In this document: positions 36,257 to 45,247 of the stretch, in pieces
Position numbering within the stretch: the stretch's first letter is position 1
How the letters are laid out: each line of letters begins with the position of its first letter
NCBI RefSeq assembly: GCF_009223885.1
Contig: NZ_CP045144.1
Location: 3,460,001-3,524,000 of the forward strand
Reading direction: 5' to 3'
Length of the DNA stretch: 64,000 nt
Source of the DNA: Ancylobacter sp. TS-1
Lineage (GTDB): Bacteria > Pseudomonadota > Alphaproteobacteria > Rhizobiales > Xanthobacteraceae
Position numbers and translations under genes: made by a program
Notes under the pieces: model-generated
What the model was told of the DNA's origin: nothing
What the model saw: the letters and a program-made list of their open reading frames with translations, nothing else
Databases searched by the model: none

Positions 36257-36972
36257 CCGCGATCACGACCGCCATGGTGCTCGCTGCCGGCCTCGGCAAG
36301 CGCATGCGCCCGCTCACCGACCGCATTCCCAAGCCGATGGTCGAGGTGGATGGCCGGCCGCTGGTGGATCGCGTGCTCGACCGCCTCGCGGCGGCCGGGG
36401 TGACGAAGGCGGTGGTCAACCTGCACTGGCACGCCGACGTGCTGGAGCGCCATCTCGCGCCCCGCACGCGCCCGCGCATCGTGTTCTCGGACGAGCGCGG
36501 CGAACTGCTGGAGACCGGCGGCGGTATCCGCAAGGCGCTGCCGGAACTCGGCGCCGACCCCTTCTTCGTCGTCAATGCCGACACGATCTGGATCGAGGGC
36601 ATTCGTCCCAATCTGACCTCGCTGGCGAGGAAGTTCGATGCAAGGCGCATGGATTTCCTGCTGCTGCTCGCCCCGGCCGCGACCTCGATCGGCTATGATG
36701 GGCGCGGTGATTTCCTGATGGATGGCGAGGGCCGGCTGACCCCGCGTCCCGAGCGCGAGATGGCGCCTTTCGTCTATGCCGGGGCGGCGGTGGTGGCCCC
36801 GCATGTCTTCGAGACGGCGCCCGAGGGTGCCTTCTCGCTCAGCCGGCTGTTCGTCCGCGCGGCGGAGGCGGGACGGCTGTTTGGCGAGCGGATGGAAGGG
36901 GTGTGGATGCATGTCGGCACGCCGGAGGCCATCGCCGAGGCCGAGGAAGCGATTGAACGCTCCAAGGACTGA
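36253..36972 (+). CDS. murU: N-acetylmuramate-1-phosphate uridylyltransferase (MurU-like)
   Basis: A 239-residue nucleotidyltransferase. The nucleotide motif is A-A-G-L-G-K-R-M-R-P-L-T, the sugar-phosphate lysine lies in K-P-M-V-E-V, and metal aspartates are in V-N-A-D-T and near the C-terminus. With AmgK it converts recycled MurNAc to UDP-MurNAc, bypassing de novo synthesis and fosfomycin-sensitive MurA. Its ATG overlaps the stop of the TsaE-AmgK gene by four bases. Confidence 0.9.
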   Translation: MTAITTAMVLAAGLGKRMRPLTDRIPKPMVEVDGRPLVDRVLDRLAAAGVTKAVVNLHWHADVLERHLAPRTRPRIVFSDERGELLETGGGIRKALPELGADPFFVVNADTIWIEGIRPNLTSLARKFDARRMDFLLLLAPAATSIGYDGRGDFLMDGEGRLTPRPEREMAPFVYAGAAVVAPHVFETAPEGAFSLSRLFVRAAEAGRLFGERMEGVWMHVGTPEAIAEAEEAIERSKD

Positions 36973-36990
36973 GCGGGCGGGAGGCCCCCG

Positions 36991-39900
36991 ATGAGCCGCG
37001 CCGCGCCGAATCTCCTGACGATCCCGCCTTCCGCGCCCTTCCTCGCGACGCTGGCCGACGCCCTGCTCGACGGGCGGCTGGTGGAGGGCTTCGCCCCGCG
37101 CGGCGATCCGATGGCGCTCGCCGCCGCCACCGTCTTCCTGCCGACCCGCCGCGCCGGGCGCCTGCTCGCCGAGGCGCTGCGCGAACGCGCCGGCGCCGGC
37201 GTGACCCTGCTGCCGCGCATCGTGCCGCTGGGCGATGTCGACGAGGACGCGCTCGCCTTCGCCGAGAGCTTCACCGATCCGCCGCGCGCGGTGCCCCCGA
37301 CCACCCGGCGCCTCGCGCTGGCGAACCTGACCCGCCGCTGGCGCCGGGCGCTGCGGGGCGACGACGGGCGCGTCGCGGTGGCGGCCGGCCCGGGCGCGGA
37401 ATTCGCCCTCGCCGACGCGCTCGCCCATCTCATCGACGAGATGGCGGCACAGGAGGTGCCGTGGGACCGGCTCGACACGCTGGTTCCCGGCGAGCACGAC
37501 CGCTATTGGGACATGGCGCTCGACTTCCTCAAGATCGCCCGCGACTTCTGGCCTTCCTTCCTCGCCGACGCCAACCTCGTCGACGCCAGCGTGCGCCGCG
37601 ACCGGCTGATCGCCGCCGAGGCGGAGCGGCTGGCGAGCCGGCCCGATGCCGGCCCGGTCATCGCCGCCGGCTCCACCGGCTCGATGCCGGCGACCGCGCG
37701 CCTGCTGGCTGCCGTCGCGCATCTGCCGGGCGGCTGCGTCGTGCTGCCCGGCCTCGACCTCGATCTCGACGCCCGCTCCTGGGAGGCGCTGACGGATGAC
37801 GAGGCGCCGGCACCGAGCCACCCGCAATACGGCCTCGCGCTGCTGCTGAAAGCCTATATGCGCGTCGGCCGCGAGGCGGTTCGCGAACTGGCGCCGCCGG
37901 CCCCGCACGGGCGCGAGCGGCTGCTGTCCGAGGCGCTGCGCCCGGTCGCCTCGACCGAGGCGTGGGCGAGCCTCGGCGAAAGGCTGGGCGCGGGCGCCAT
38001 CGACGCCGCGCTCGCCGAGGTGAGCGTGATCGAGGCGGATGATGCGCGCGAGGAGGCGCTCGCCATCGCGGTCGCGCTGCGCGAGGTGCTGGAGACGCCC
38101 GGCCGCAGCGCCGCCCTCATCACGCCGGATCGCGACCTCGCCCGCCGCGTCGCCGCCGAACTGCTGCGCTTCGAGGTGGCGATCGACGATTCCGCCGGCG
38201 AGCCGCTGTCGGAGAGCGTGCCGGGGCGCCTGGCCCGCCTCGTTGCCGATGTCTGCCACGCGGCGCTGGCGCCGGTGCCGCTCGCCGCCCTGTTGCGCCA
38301 TTCGCTCGCCCGGCTCGGGCTGGAGCGCCCGGCGCTCGACGCGGCCGCCGACGCGCTGGAACTGACGGTGCTGCGCGGCCCGCGCCCGCGCGCCGGGGCG
38401 GATGGGCTGGTGGCGGCGGTGGCCGGCTTCGACCCCAGGGACCATCACCCCAGCGATCCCCGTGCGTCGGTGGCCGAGGAGGACCGCGCCCGCGCCGCCG
38501 ATCTGGCCGGGCGCGTCGCCGAGGCCCTCGCCCCTTTGCTGGCGCTGGGGCAGGGCGAGCACCCCTTCGCTGTTCTTCTTGGCGCACACCGCGCAGCCCT
38601 CGAGGCCTGCTGGAGCGGCCCCGATGCCGGGGCGCCGGAGGAGGAGGCGGCACTTGCCGCGCTTGCCCGCGCCTTCGCCGCGCTGGCCGAGGGCGCGCCG
38701 CGGGCGCCGGCGATGACGCTGGCCGACTATGCCGCCGCGCTGCCGTTGCTGCTGGCCGACCAGCCGGTGCGCCCGCCTCTGGTCGCCGGGGCGCGGCTGC
38801 GCATCCTCGGGCCGCTGGAAGCCCGCCTCGTCGGAGTCGACCGCGTCGTGCTCGCCGGCCTCGTCGAGCAGACCTGGCCGAACGCCGTGCGGGCCGATCC
38901 CTGGCTCAGCCGGCCGATGCGCACCGCGCTGGGGCTGGAGGCGCCGGAGCGGCGCATCGGCCTTTCCGCCCATGATTTCGCGCAGGGCTGCGGCGCGCCG
39001 GAGCTGGTGCTCTCCTATCCGCGCAAGCTCGGCGGCGCGCCGACCGTGCCCTCGCGCTTCCTCCAGCGCCTCGCGGCGGTGAGCGGCGAGGCGCGCTGGC
39101 GTGCGGCGATCATGCGCGGCGACCGCTTCCGGCGGCTGGCGGCGCTGATCGAGGAAGAACCGGCAAGCGCCCGCATCGCCCGGCCGGAGCCCGCTCCCCC
39201 GGTCGCGCTGCGCCCGACCCGGCTCAGTGTCACCGAGATCGAGACCTGGCTGCGCGACCCCTACACGATCTATGCCCGCCATGTGCTGCGGCTGCGCCCG
39301 CTCGACCTGTTCGACGAGGCCCCCGGCGCGGGCGAGCGCGGCACCGCCATACATGATGCGCTCGGCAGCTTCGCGCAGGCTTTTCCCGAAGCCCTGCCGG
39401 CCGATGCCGAGGCGGCGCTGCTGGCGCTCGGCCGGCGTGCCTTCGCGCCGCTGGCGGCGTTTCCGGCCGAGCACGCGCTGTGGTGGGCGCGGTTCGAGCG
39501 GCTGGTGCCGCGCTTCATCGCCTGGGAGCGCGGGCGGCGCCGGGAGGCGCGGCGCCTCTTCGCCGAGCCCTATGGCCGGCTGGCGCTGGCGGGCGGGCGC
39601 TTCACCCTGACCGGCCGCGCCGACCGCATCGAGCAGTTGCGCGAGGGCGGGCTCGCCATTCTCGACTTCAAGACCGGCGCGGTGCCGACGGCGAAGCAGG
39701 TCAGGACCGGCTACGCGCCGCAACTGCCGCTGGAGGCGGCCATGGCGGCGGCAGGCAGCTTCCCCGATCTGCCGGCCGAGCCGGCAGCCGCTCTGGTCTA
39801 TGTGAAGCTCGGCACCCGCGAGCTGAAGGAGACCGGCGCGGTCGACCGGGACGAGACCGCCGCCGGGCTCGCCGCGTCGACACTGGAGCGGCTGGAGCAG

Positions 39901-40035
39901 CTTGTCGCCGCCTTCGAGAACCCCTCGCGCGGCTATGCCTCGCTGGCGCGGCCGATGTTCCGCGGCCGCTTCGGCGACTACGACCATCTGGCGCGGGTGA
40001 AGGAATGGTCCACCGGCGGGGAGGGCGAGGAATGA
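36991..40035 (+). CDS. addB: double-strand break repair protein AddB
   Basis: A 1014-residue alphaproteobacterial AddB. The N-terminus has a helicase-like core without a clear Walker A (L-P-T-R-R-A-G-R-L-L instead); the C-terminus is a RecB-like nuclease with L-D-F-K-T-G-A-V-P and the downstream Q-L-P-L-E motif. Together with AddA it resects DNA ends and loads RecA. Its stop overlaps the addA start, so both subunits are co-translated. Confidence 0.93.
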   Translation: MSRAAPNLLTIPPSAPFLATLADALLDGRLVEGFAPRGDPMALAAATVFLPTRRAGRLLAEALRERAGAGVTLLPRIVPLGDVDEDALAFAESFTDPPRAVPPTTRRLALANLTRRWRRALRGDDGRVAVAAGPGAEFALADALAHLIDEMAAQEVPWDRLDTLVPGEHDRYWDMALDFLKIARDFWPSFLADANLVDASVRRDRLIAAEAERLASRPDAGPVIAAGSTGSMPATARLLAAVAHLPGGCVVLPGLDLDLDARSWEALTDDEAPAPSHPQYGLALLLKAYMRVGREAVRELAPPAPHGRERLLSEALRPVASTEAWASLGERLGAGAIDAALAEVSVIEADDAREEALAIAVALREVLETPGRSAALITPDRDLARRVAAELLRFEVAIDDSAGEPLSESVPGRLARLVADVCHAALAPVPLAALLRHSLARLGLERPALDAAADALELTVLRGPRPRAGADGLVAAVAGFDPRDHHPSDPRASVAEEDRARAADLAGRVAEALAPLLALGQGEHPFAVLLGAHRAALEACWSGPDAGAPEEEAALAALARAFAALAEGAPRAPAMTLADYAAALPLLLADQPVRPPLVAGARLRILGPLEARLVGVDRVVLAGLVEQTWPNAVRADPWLSRPMRTALGLEAPERRIGLSAHDFAQGCGAPELVLSYPRKLGGAPTVPSRFLQRLAAVSGEARWRAAIMRGDRFRRLAALIEEEPASARIARPEPAPPVALRPTRLSVTEIETWLRDPYTIYARHVLRLRPLDLFDEAPGAGERGTAIHDALGSFAQAFPEALPADAEAALLALGRRAFAPLAAFPAEHALWWARFERLVPRFIAWERGRRREARRLFAEPYGRLALAGGRFTLTGRADRIEQLREGGLAILDFKTGAVPTAKQVRTGYAPQLPLEAAMAAAGSFPDLPAEPAAALVYVKLGTRELKETGAVDRDETAAGLAASTLERLEQLVAAFENPSRGYASLARPMFRGRFGDYDHLARVKEWSTGGEGEE

Positions 40036-43000
40036 GCGACCCGAACGCGCTTGCGCCCGGCCCGCTGCGCGCGGCCACCGCATTGCAGACGACGGCCTCC
40101 GATCCGATGCTCTCGGCCTGGGTGTCGGCCAATGCCGGCTCGGGCAAGACCCATGTGCTGGCGCGGCGGGTGATCCGCCTGCTGATGCGCGGCGTGCCGC
40201 CCGGGCGCATCCTGTGCCTCACCTACACCAAGGCGGCGGCGGCCAACATGGCCAACCGCGTGCTCGGCGAGCTGCGCCGCTGGTCCACCCTCGACGATGC
40301 CGCGCTCGACGCCGAGATCGTGCGCACCGACGGCGGCTCTCCCGGCGCGCAGCGGCGGGCGCAGGCGCGGCGGCTGTTCGCGCAGGCGCTGGAAACGCCG
40401 GGCGGGCTGAAGATCCAGACCATCCACGCCTTCTGCGGCGCGCTGCTGCACGCCTTCCCCTTCGAGGCCGGGGTGCCCGCCGGCTTCGGCGAGCTGGAGG
40501 AGGCCGCGCGCCTCGAACTTCTCGCCCGCGTCCGCGAGGAGGTGGTGCTGGAGGCCGCCGGCGCGCCCGGCAGCGAGCTGGGACGGGCGCTGGCACTGCT
40601 GGTCGGCATCACCTCCGACGAGGGCATCGGCGAGCTGATCAAGGAACTCGTCGCCGACGCGCCGGCGCTGGAGGCGACCGACGCGGAACTGGCCGCCGCC
40701 GTCGGCCTCGACCGGCCGGTCGAGGCCAGCGCGGTCGAGCGGGCCATCGTCGAGGAAGCGCTCGTCCCGCGCGGCGCCTGGCAGGGGCTGGGCGAGGCGC
40801 TCGCCCTCGAGGCCGGCAATGCCGCCCGGCGCGGAAGGGCGCTGCTCGCCGCCGCCGCCGCGCCGCCGGACGCGGTGGCCGATGCCTATGCCGATGTCTT
40901 CCTGAAGGACGATGGCGAGCCCTATGGCGACAGCCAGTTCGGCGCCGCGCCGGTGCGCGCCAGATTCCCCCAGCTTCTGGCCGAGCGCGACCGCATCGCC
41001 CCGCTGGCCCGCCGCCTTGCCGCCGCCCGTGCCTGCGAGCGTAGCCGCGCGGTGCTGATCCTCGGGCGCGAGGCGGCCCGGCGCTATGAGCGCGCCAAGG
41101 CGGCGCGCGGCGTGCTCGACTTCGCCGATCTCGTCGACGCGGCCCGGCGCCTGCTGGCCTCCGGCGCCTCGGCCTGGGTGCACTACAAGCTCGACCAGGG
41201 CATCGACCATGTGCTGCTGGACGAGGCGCAGGACACCAGCCCGGAGCAATGGGAGGTGATCCGCCCGCTGGTCGCCGAGTTCTTCGCCGGGGAGGGCGCC
41301 CGCGAGAGCCGGGGCCTGCCGCGCACCCTGTTCGTGGTGGGCGACGAGAAGCAGTCGATCTTCTCCTTCCAGGGCGCCGATCCGCGCCGCTTCGACACGG
41401 TGCGGCGCGAATTCGAGGCGGCGGCGGGTGCGCATTTCGCCCATGTCGAGCTTCAGCACTCCTTCCGCTCGGCGCCGGGCATTCTCGAGGCGGTGGACGA
41501 GGTGTTCGGCGTCGAGGCGTCCTATCGCGGTCTTTCCGCCGAGTCGAAACCGCCCGTCCACGCGCCGATCCATGCCGCGCTGCCCTCGCTGGTCGAGATG
41601 TGGGAGCCGGAGGCGCCGAGCGAGAAGGTCGATGTCGACGCCTGGCAGCGCCCGCTCGACGCCCCCGCTTCCGACGACCCCAAGGGCCGGCTCGCCCGCA
41701 AGATCGCCGCCCACATCGCCGCGCGCATCCGCGACCGCTTTCCCGTCACCGGCCGGCACGGCACGCGGCCGGCGCGGCCGGGCGACTTCCTGATCCTGGT
41801 GCGGCGGCGCGATTCGCTGTTCGAGGCGGTGATCCGCGAGCTCAAGCATGCCCGCGTCGCGGTGGCCGGCGCCGACCGGCTGGTGGTGGCCCAGCACATC
41901 GCGGTGATGGACCTGATGGCGCTGGGCGACGCGCTGCTCTCGCCCGACGACGAACTGGCGCTGGCCTGCGCGCTGAAGAGCCCGCTCTTCGGCTTCGACG
42001 ATGCGGACCTGATGGCGCTGGCGCCGGGGCGCACCGGCCGGCTGGAGCACACGCTCCTCGCCCGGGCCGGGGAGAGCCTCAAATGGGCCGCCGCCGCCCG
42101 GCGGCTGGCGCGGCTGCGCGGCGAGGCGCGGCGCCTGCGCCCCTTCGACTTCTATGCCCGCGTGCTGGGGCGCGAGCGCGGGCGTGCCGCCATGCTCTCC
42201 CGGCTCGGCCCCGAGGCGGCCGACGCGCTCGACGAGATGCTGGCGCTGGCGCGGGCCTATGAGAACATCGAGGCGCCCTCGCTGGCGGGCTTCCTCGCCT
42301 TTCTGCGGCGCGGCGGCGCCGAGGCCAAGCGCGACATGGAGGCCGGGCGCGACGAGGTGCGGGTGATGACCGTGCACGGCGCCAAGGGGCTTGAGGCGCC
42401 CTATGTCATCCTTGCCGACACCACCTCGGGACCGATGACCCGCCGCAGCGCCGGGCTTCTGCGGGTGGAGCGGCCGGACGGGCGCCGCGTGCTGCTGCAT
42501 GCCCCCTCCAAGGGGGACGACACGCCGGCCATGGCGGGCGCCCGGCAGGCCGGCGACGCGGCGCAGCAGGACGAATACCGCCGTCTGCTCTATGTCGCGC
42601 TCACCCGTGCCGAGACCGCGCTGGTGTTGTGCGGCGCCGACGGCGCCCGCGGGCGCCCGGCCGATTGCTGGTACGACCTCGTGCGCGGGGCGCTGGAGCC
42701 GGAGGCGGCCGAGTATCCCGCCACCGGCTTTGCCGGCAGCGTGCTGCGGTGGCGCGGTGCGGGGGCGGAGCCGGCGGGCGCGCCGGAGGCGACGCCCAGC
42801 CTCGACGTTCCGGCCTGGGACGCGGCCGAGCGCGCGCTGGCCCGCGCGCTCGCGGTGCCGGTCGGCGGGCCTCTCCTGCGCACCGGGCTGCGCCCCTCCG
42901 CCGCCGGCCCCGGCATCGCGCCGGACGTCCCGCCCGATGCGGCAGCCGCGCGCGCGCTGGAACGCGGCGATCTGCTGCACCGGCTGATGGCGGCGCTCGC

Positions 43001-43460
43001 CGGCCTGCCGCCGCAGGAGCGGGAGGAACCGGGCCGTCGCCTGCTCGCCGCCGCCTCCGACTGGCCGGCACCGGCGCGCGAGGAACTGCTGGCGGAGGTT
43101 CTCGGCGTGCTGGCGCTGCCGGAACTCGGCGCGCTGTTCGCCTCCGGCAGCCGCGCCGAGGTGCCGCTGGCCGGCATTCTCGACGACGGCACGCCGGTCT
43201 CCGGGCGCATCGACCGGCTGGTTGTCGGCCCCGGCCATGTGCTGGTCGCCGACTTCAAGACCGACCGCCATGTGCCGCGCACGCCCTCGGCGGTGCCGGC
43301 GGCCCATATCCGCCAGCTCGGCCTCTACGCCGCGCTGCTGCGCCGGCTGTTCCCCGGCCGGACGGTCGCCGCGCAACTGGTCTACACCGCCGGCCCGCTG
43401 GTCCACGCGCTCGATGCCGCCGCGCTGGAGCGGGCGGTGGAAAGCGTCACTTCGCCGTGA
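40032..43460 (+). CDS. addA: double-strand break repair helicase-nuclease AddA
   Basis: A 1142-residue UvrD/Rep superfamily helicase with a C-terminal nuclease. Walker A is A-N-A-G-S-G-K-T (residues 33-40), motif II is L-L-D-E-A-Q-D-T-S, motif III is V-G-D-E-K-Q-S-I-F-S-F-Q-G, motif V includes T-V-H-G-A-K-G-L-E, motif VI is L-L-Y-V-A-L-T-R-A. The nuclease has S-G-R-I-D-R-L and V-A-D-F-K-T-D. The start overlaps the addB stop (ATGA). Confidence 0.95.
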   Translation: MSDPNALAPGPLRAATALQTTASDPMLSAWVSANAGSGKTHVLARRVIRLLMRGVPPGRILCLTYTKAAAANMANRVLGELRRWSTLDDAALDAEIVRTDGGSPGAQRRAQARRLFAQALETPGGLKIQTIHAFCGALLHAFPFEAGVPAGFGELEEAARLELLARVREEVVLEAAGAPGSELGRALALLVGITSDEGIGELIKELVADAPALEATDAELAAAVGLDRPVEASAVERAIVEEALVPRGAWQGLGEALALEAGNAARRGRALLAAAAAPPDAVADAYADVFLKDDGEPYGDSQFGAAPVRARFPQLLAERDRIAPLARRLAAARACERSRAVLILGREAARRYERAKAARGVLDFADLVDAARRLLASGASAWVHYKLDQGIDHVLLDEAQDTSPEQWEVIRPLVAEFFAGEGARESRGLPRTLFVVGDEKQSIFSFQGADPRRFDTVRREFEAAAGAHFAHVELQHSFRSAPGILEAVDEVFGVEASYRGLSAESKPPVHAPIHAALPSLVEMWEPEAPSEKVDVDAWQRPLDAPASDDPKGRLARKIAAHIAARIRDRFPVTGRHGTRPARPGDFLILVRRRDSLFEAVIRELKHARVAVAGADRLVVAQHIAVMDLMALGDALLSPDDELALACALKSPLFGFDDADLMALAPGRTGRLEHTLLARAGESLKWAAAARRLARLRGEARRLRPFDFYARVLGRERGRAAMLSRLGPEAADALDEMLALARAYENIEAPSLAGFLAFLRRGGAEAKRDMEAGRDEVRVMTVHGAKGLEAPYVILADTTSGPMTRRSAGLLRVERPDGRRVLLHAPSKGDDTPAMAGARQAGDAAQQDEYRRLLYVALTRAETALVLCGADGARGRPADCWYDLVRGALEPEAAEYPATGFAGSVLRWRGAGAEPAGAPEATPSLDVPAWDAAERALARALAVPVGGPLLRTGLRPSAAGPGIAPDVPPDAAAARALERGDLLHRLMAALAGLPPQEREEPGRRLLAAASDWPAPAREELLAEVLGVLALPELGALFASGSRAEVPLAGILDDGTPVSGRIDRLVVGPGHVLVADFKTDRHVPRTPSAVPAAHIRQLGLYAALLRRLFPGRTVAAQLVYTAGPLVHALDAAALERAVESVTSP

Positions 43461-43467
43461 CGCTGCC

Positions 43468-43497
43468 TTGACGCGCGGGGGGGCGGGTACCTACCTT
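43468..43497 (+). promoter_or_regulatory. putative trxA promoter
   Basis: TTGACG at 43468-43473 and TACCTT at 43492-43497 with an 18-base spacer, just past the addA stop and 48 bases before the trxA ATG. A fair sigma-70 match, so trxA may have its own promoter besides read-through from addA. Confidence 0.5.
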
Positions 43498-43544
43498 GGC
43501 TGCAACTTCCCCTGAATTCTCAAGATTCTTCGAAAGGTGTCCAA

Positions 43545-43865
43545 ATGGGCGTCGAAAAGGTGTCGGACCAGAGCTTCGAGTCCGACGTGATCAAGTCCGA
43601 TGGTCCGGTCCTCGTGGACTTCTGGGCCGAGTGGTGCGGCCCCTGCCGCATGGTGGCCCCGGTGCTCGACGAAGTGGCTGGCGAACTCGGCGACAAGCTG
43701 AAGATCGTCAAGCTGAACGTCGACGAGAATCCGGCGACCGCCTCCAAGTACGGCATCATGTCGATCCCGACCCTGCTGCTGTTCAAGGACGGCCAGCTCG
43801 CCTCGCGTCAGGTCGGCGCGGCGCCGAAGGCCAAGATGCTGCAGTGGATCAACAGCGCGATCTGA
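43545..43865 (+). CDS. trxA: thioredoxin
   Basis: A 106-residue classical thioredoxin with the active site W-C-G-P-C (C31, C34), the cis-proline loop S-I-P-T-L and no signal peptide. It is the general cytoplasmic disulphide reductant. The addA-trxA order is widespread in Rhizobiales. A rho-independent terminator follows. Confidence 0.98.
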   Translation: MGVEKVSDQSFESDVIKSDGPVLVDFWAEWCGPCRMVAPVLDEVAGELGDKLKIVKLNVDENPATASKYGIMSIPTLLLFKDGQLASRQVGAAPKAKMLQWINSAI

Positions 43866-43894
43866 TCGCGCCGCCATTCCGCGACCAACCGACG

Positions 43895-43932
43895 AAAACC
43901 CCGGCCGGGACCCCCGCGCCGGGGTTTTTCTT
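43895..43932 (+). terminator. rho-independent terminator of trxA
   Basis: AAAACCCCGGC (43895-43905) pairs with GCCGGGGTTTT (43918-43928) around a C-rich loop and ends in a T-run. It closes the unit from the DivL gene to trxA. Confidence 0.9.
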
Positions 43933-44035
43933 TGCCGGTGCGGCGGGACGGGTCGGGCGGCATGTCTTCATGTGCAGGCCCGGCCCGCATGTGCTAACCG
44001 CAGCCGGGACGGGAGTTGCAGAGGGAACCGCGACC

Positions 44036-45148
44036 TTGACCGAGACGACACGAGCCGGGGCGAGCCCCTCCGCGGTGCCCGACCGCTATATCGGCTCGCT
44101 CGACGGACTGCGCTTCTTCGCCTTCCTGCTGGTGTTCATCCATCATTCGCCGGACCTGCTGGGCTATCCGGTGCTGCGCACGCTCGGCCGCTTCGGCTGG
44201 GTCGGCGTCGATCTCTTCTTCGCGATCTCGTCCTTCCTGTTCTTCTACCTGCTCGGCGCCGAGATGAAGAGCGCGTCGCGGATCGATGCGCCGAAGTTCT
44301 ACATGCGCCGAATCCTGCGCATCTATCCCTTGATGATCCTGTTTCCGCTCCTCATGTGGGCGATCTTCGGCAATCAGGACGGCGCGGCGCCGTACCGCTT
44401 CCTGGCGCTAACGGTGTTCGTCGACAATTTTGTCACCTGGTTCCGGTCCTACAACGCGTCCATCGCCTATTCCGGCCATCTGTGGACGCTGTCCTTCGAG
44501 TTCCAGATCTACCTGCTCATCCCCTTCGTCTTCCTCGCCTACATCAGGATCGGGGCGGCCGCCTTCCTCAAGCTGCTCGGCGGCGTGTTCCTGGGCTGCC
44601 TGCTGGCCCGCATCGCCTTCTTCGGGCTGGGGGCGCAGCATCCGATCATCTGGGTGACGCCGTTCCTGCGGCCCGAATCGATTCTCGCCGGCATGGCGCT
44701 CGCCGTGCTGCGGCCGGCATGGCGGTGGGAATACTCGCTGGCGGTGGCCGTCGTCGCCGCGCTCGTCTTCACCTCGATGCGCCTGCCATGGTCGTCGGCG
44801 ACGAGTTCGGTCTTCAGCTATCCCGTCGCCGCCCTCATGTGCGCGGCGCTGATCGACCTCGCGATCCGGGCGCCGGGGCCGCGCCGATGGCTGTCATGGG
44901 GCCCGGTGCGCTGGCTCGGGGCGATCTCCTTCGGGCTGTATGTCTACCATCTGCTCGCCATCGGCATGACGGGCCGCCTCATGGCCGCCTTCATCGACCT
45001 TCCGCCCTCAAACCTGCGCGTCGTGGTGTCGACCCTGCTGTCGCTGCTGATGACGATCGCGCTGGCGGCGCTGAGCTACCGCTTCGTCGAGCGACCCTTC
45101 CTGCGGCTGAAGGACAAGGTGACGGTCGTCGTCGGACGGCCGGTCTGA
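44036..45148 (+). CDS. acyltransferase family 3 (OafA/YrhL-like) membrane protein
   Basis: About 370 residues with some ten membrane helices. The family marks are Y-I-G-S-L-D-G-L-R-F-F-A-F and V-F-I-H-H-S (catalytic histidine), then G-V-D-L-F-F-A-I-S and W-T-L-S-F-E-F-Q-I-Y; the end V-E-R-P-F is typical. Such enzymes O-acylate exopolysaccharide, LPS, peptidoglycan or a lipid. The start is uncertain: TTG at 44036 has GAGGG 10 bases upstream, while GTG at 43991 or ATG at 43970 are also in frame after the trxA terminator. No glycan cluster is nearby. Confidence 0.87.
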   Translation: MTETTRAGASPSAVPDRYIGSLDGLRFFAFLLVFIHHSPDLLGYPVLRTLGRFGWVGVDLFFAISSFLFFYLLGAEMKSASRIDAPKFYMRRILRIYPLMILFPLLMWAIFGNQDGAAPYRFLALTVFVDNFVTWFRSYNASIAYSGHLWTLSFEFQIYLLIPFVFLAYIRIGAAAFLKLLGGVFLGCLLARIAFFGLGAQHPIIWVTPFLRPESILAGMALAVLRPAWRWEYSLAVAVVAALVFTSMRLPWSSATSSVFSYPVAALMCAALIDLAIRAPGPRRWLSWGPVRWLGAISFGLYVYHLLAIGMTGRLMAAFIDLPPSNLRVVVSTLLSLLMTIALAALSYRFVERPFLRLKDKVTVVVGRPV

Positions 45149-45247
45149 CGGCCCGTTGCGCAGCCGGCGACCGGAATAGCGCGATAGTTATTGCGTCCCA
45201 TTCATGGAATCATTCCACCCTGAACAGGTTCGGGTGTGGAGAGCGTC

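Noticed and set aside
36037..43406. Very long minus-strand frames opposite murU, addB and addA
   Set aside because: Same artefact; plus-strand genes have complete helicase and nuclease motifs and coupled starts and stops.
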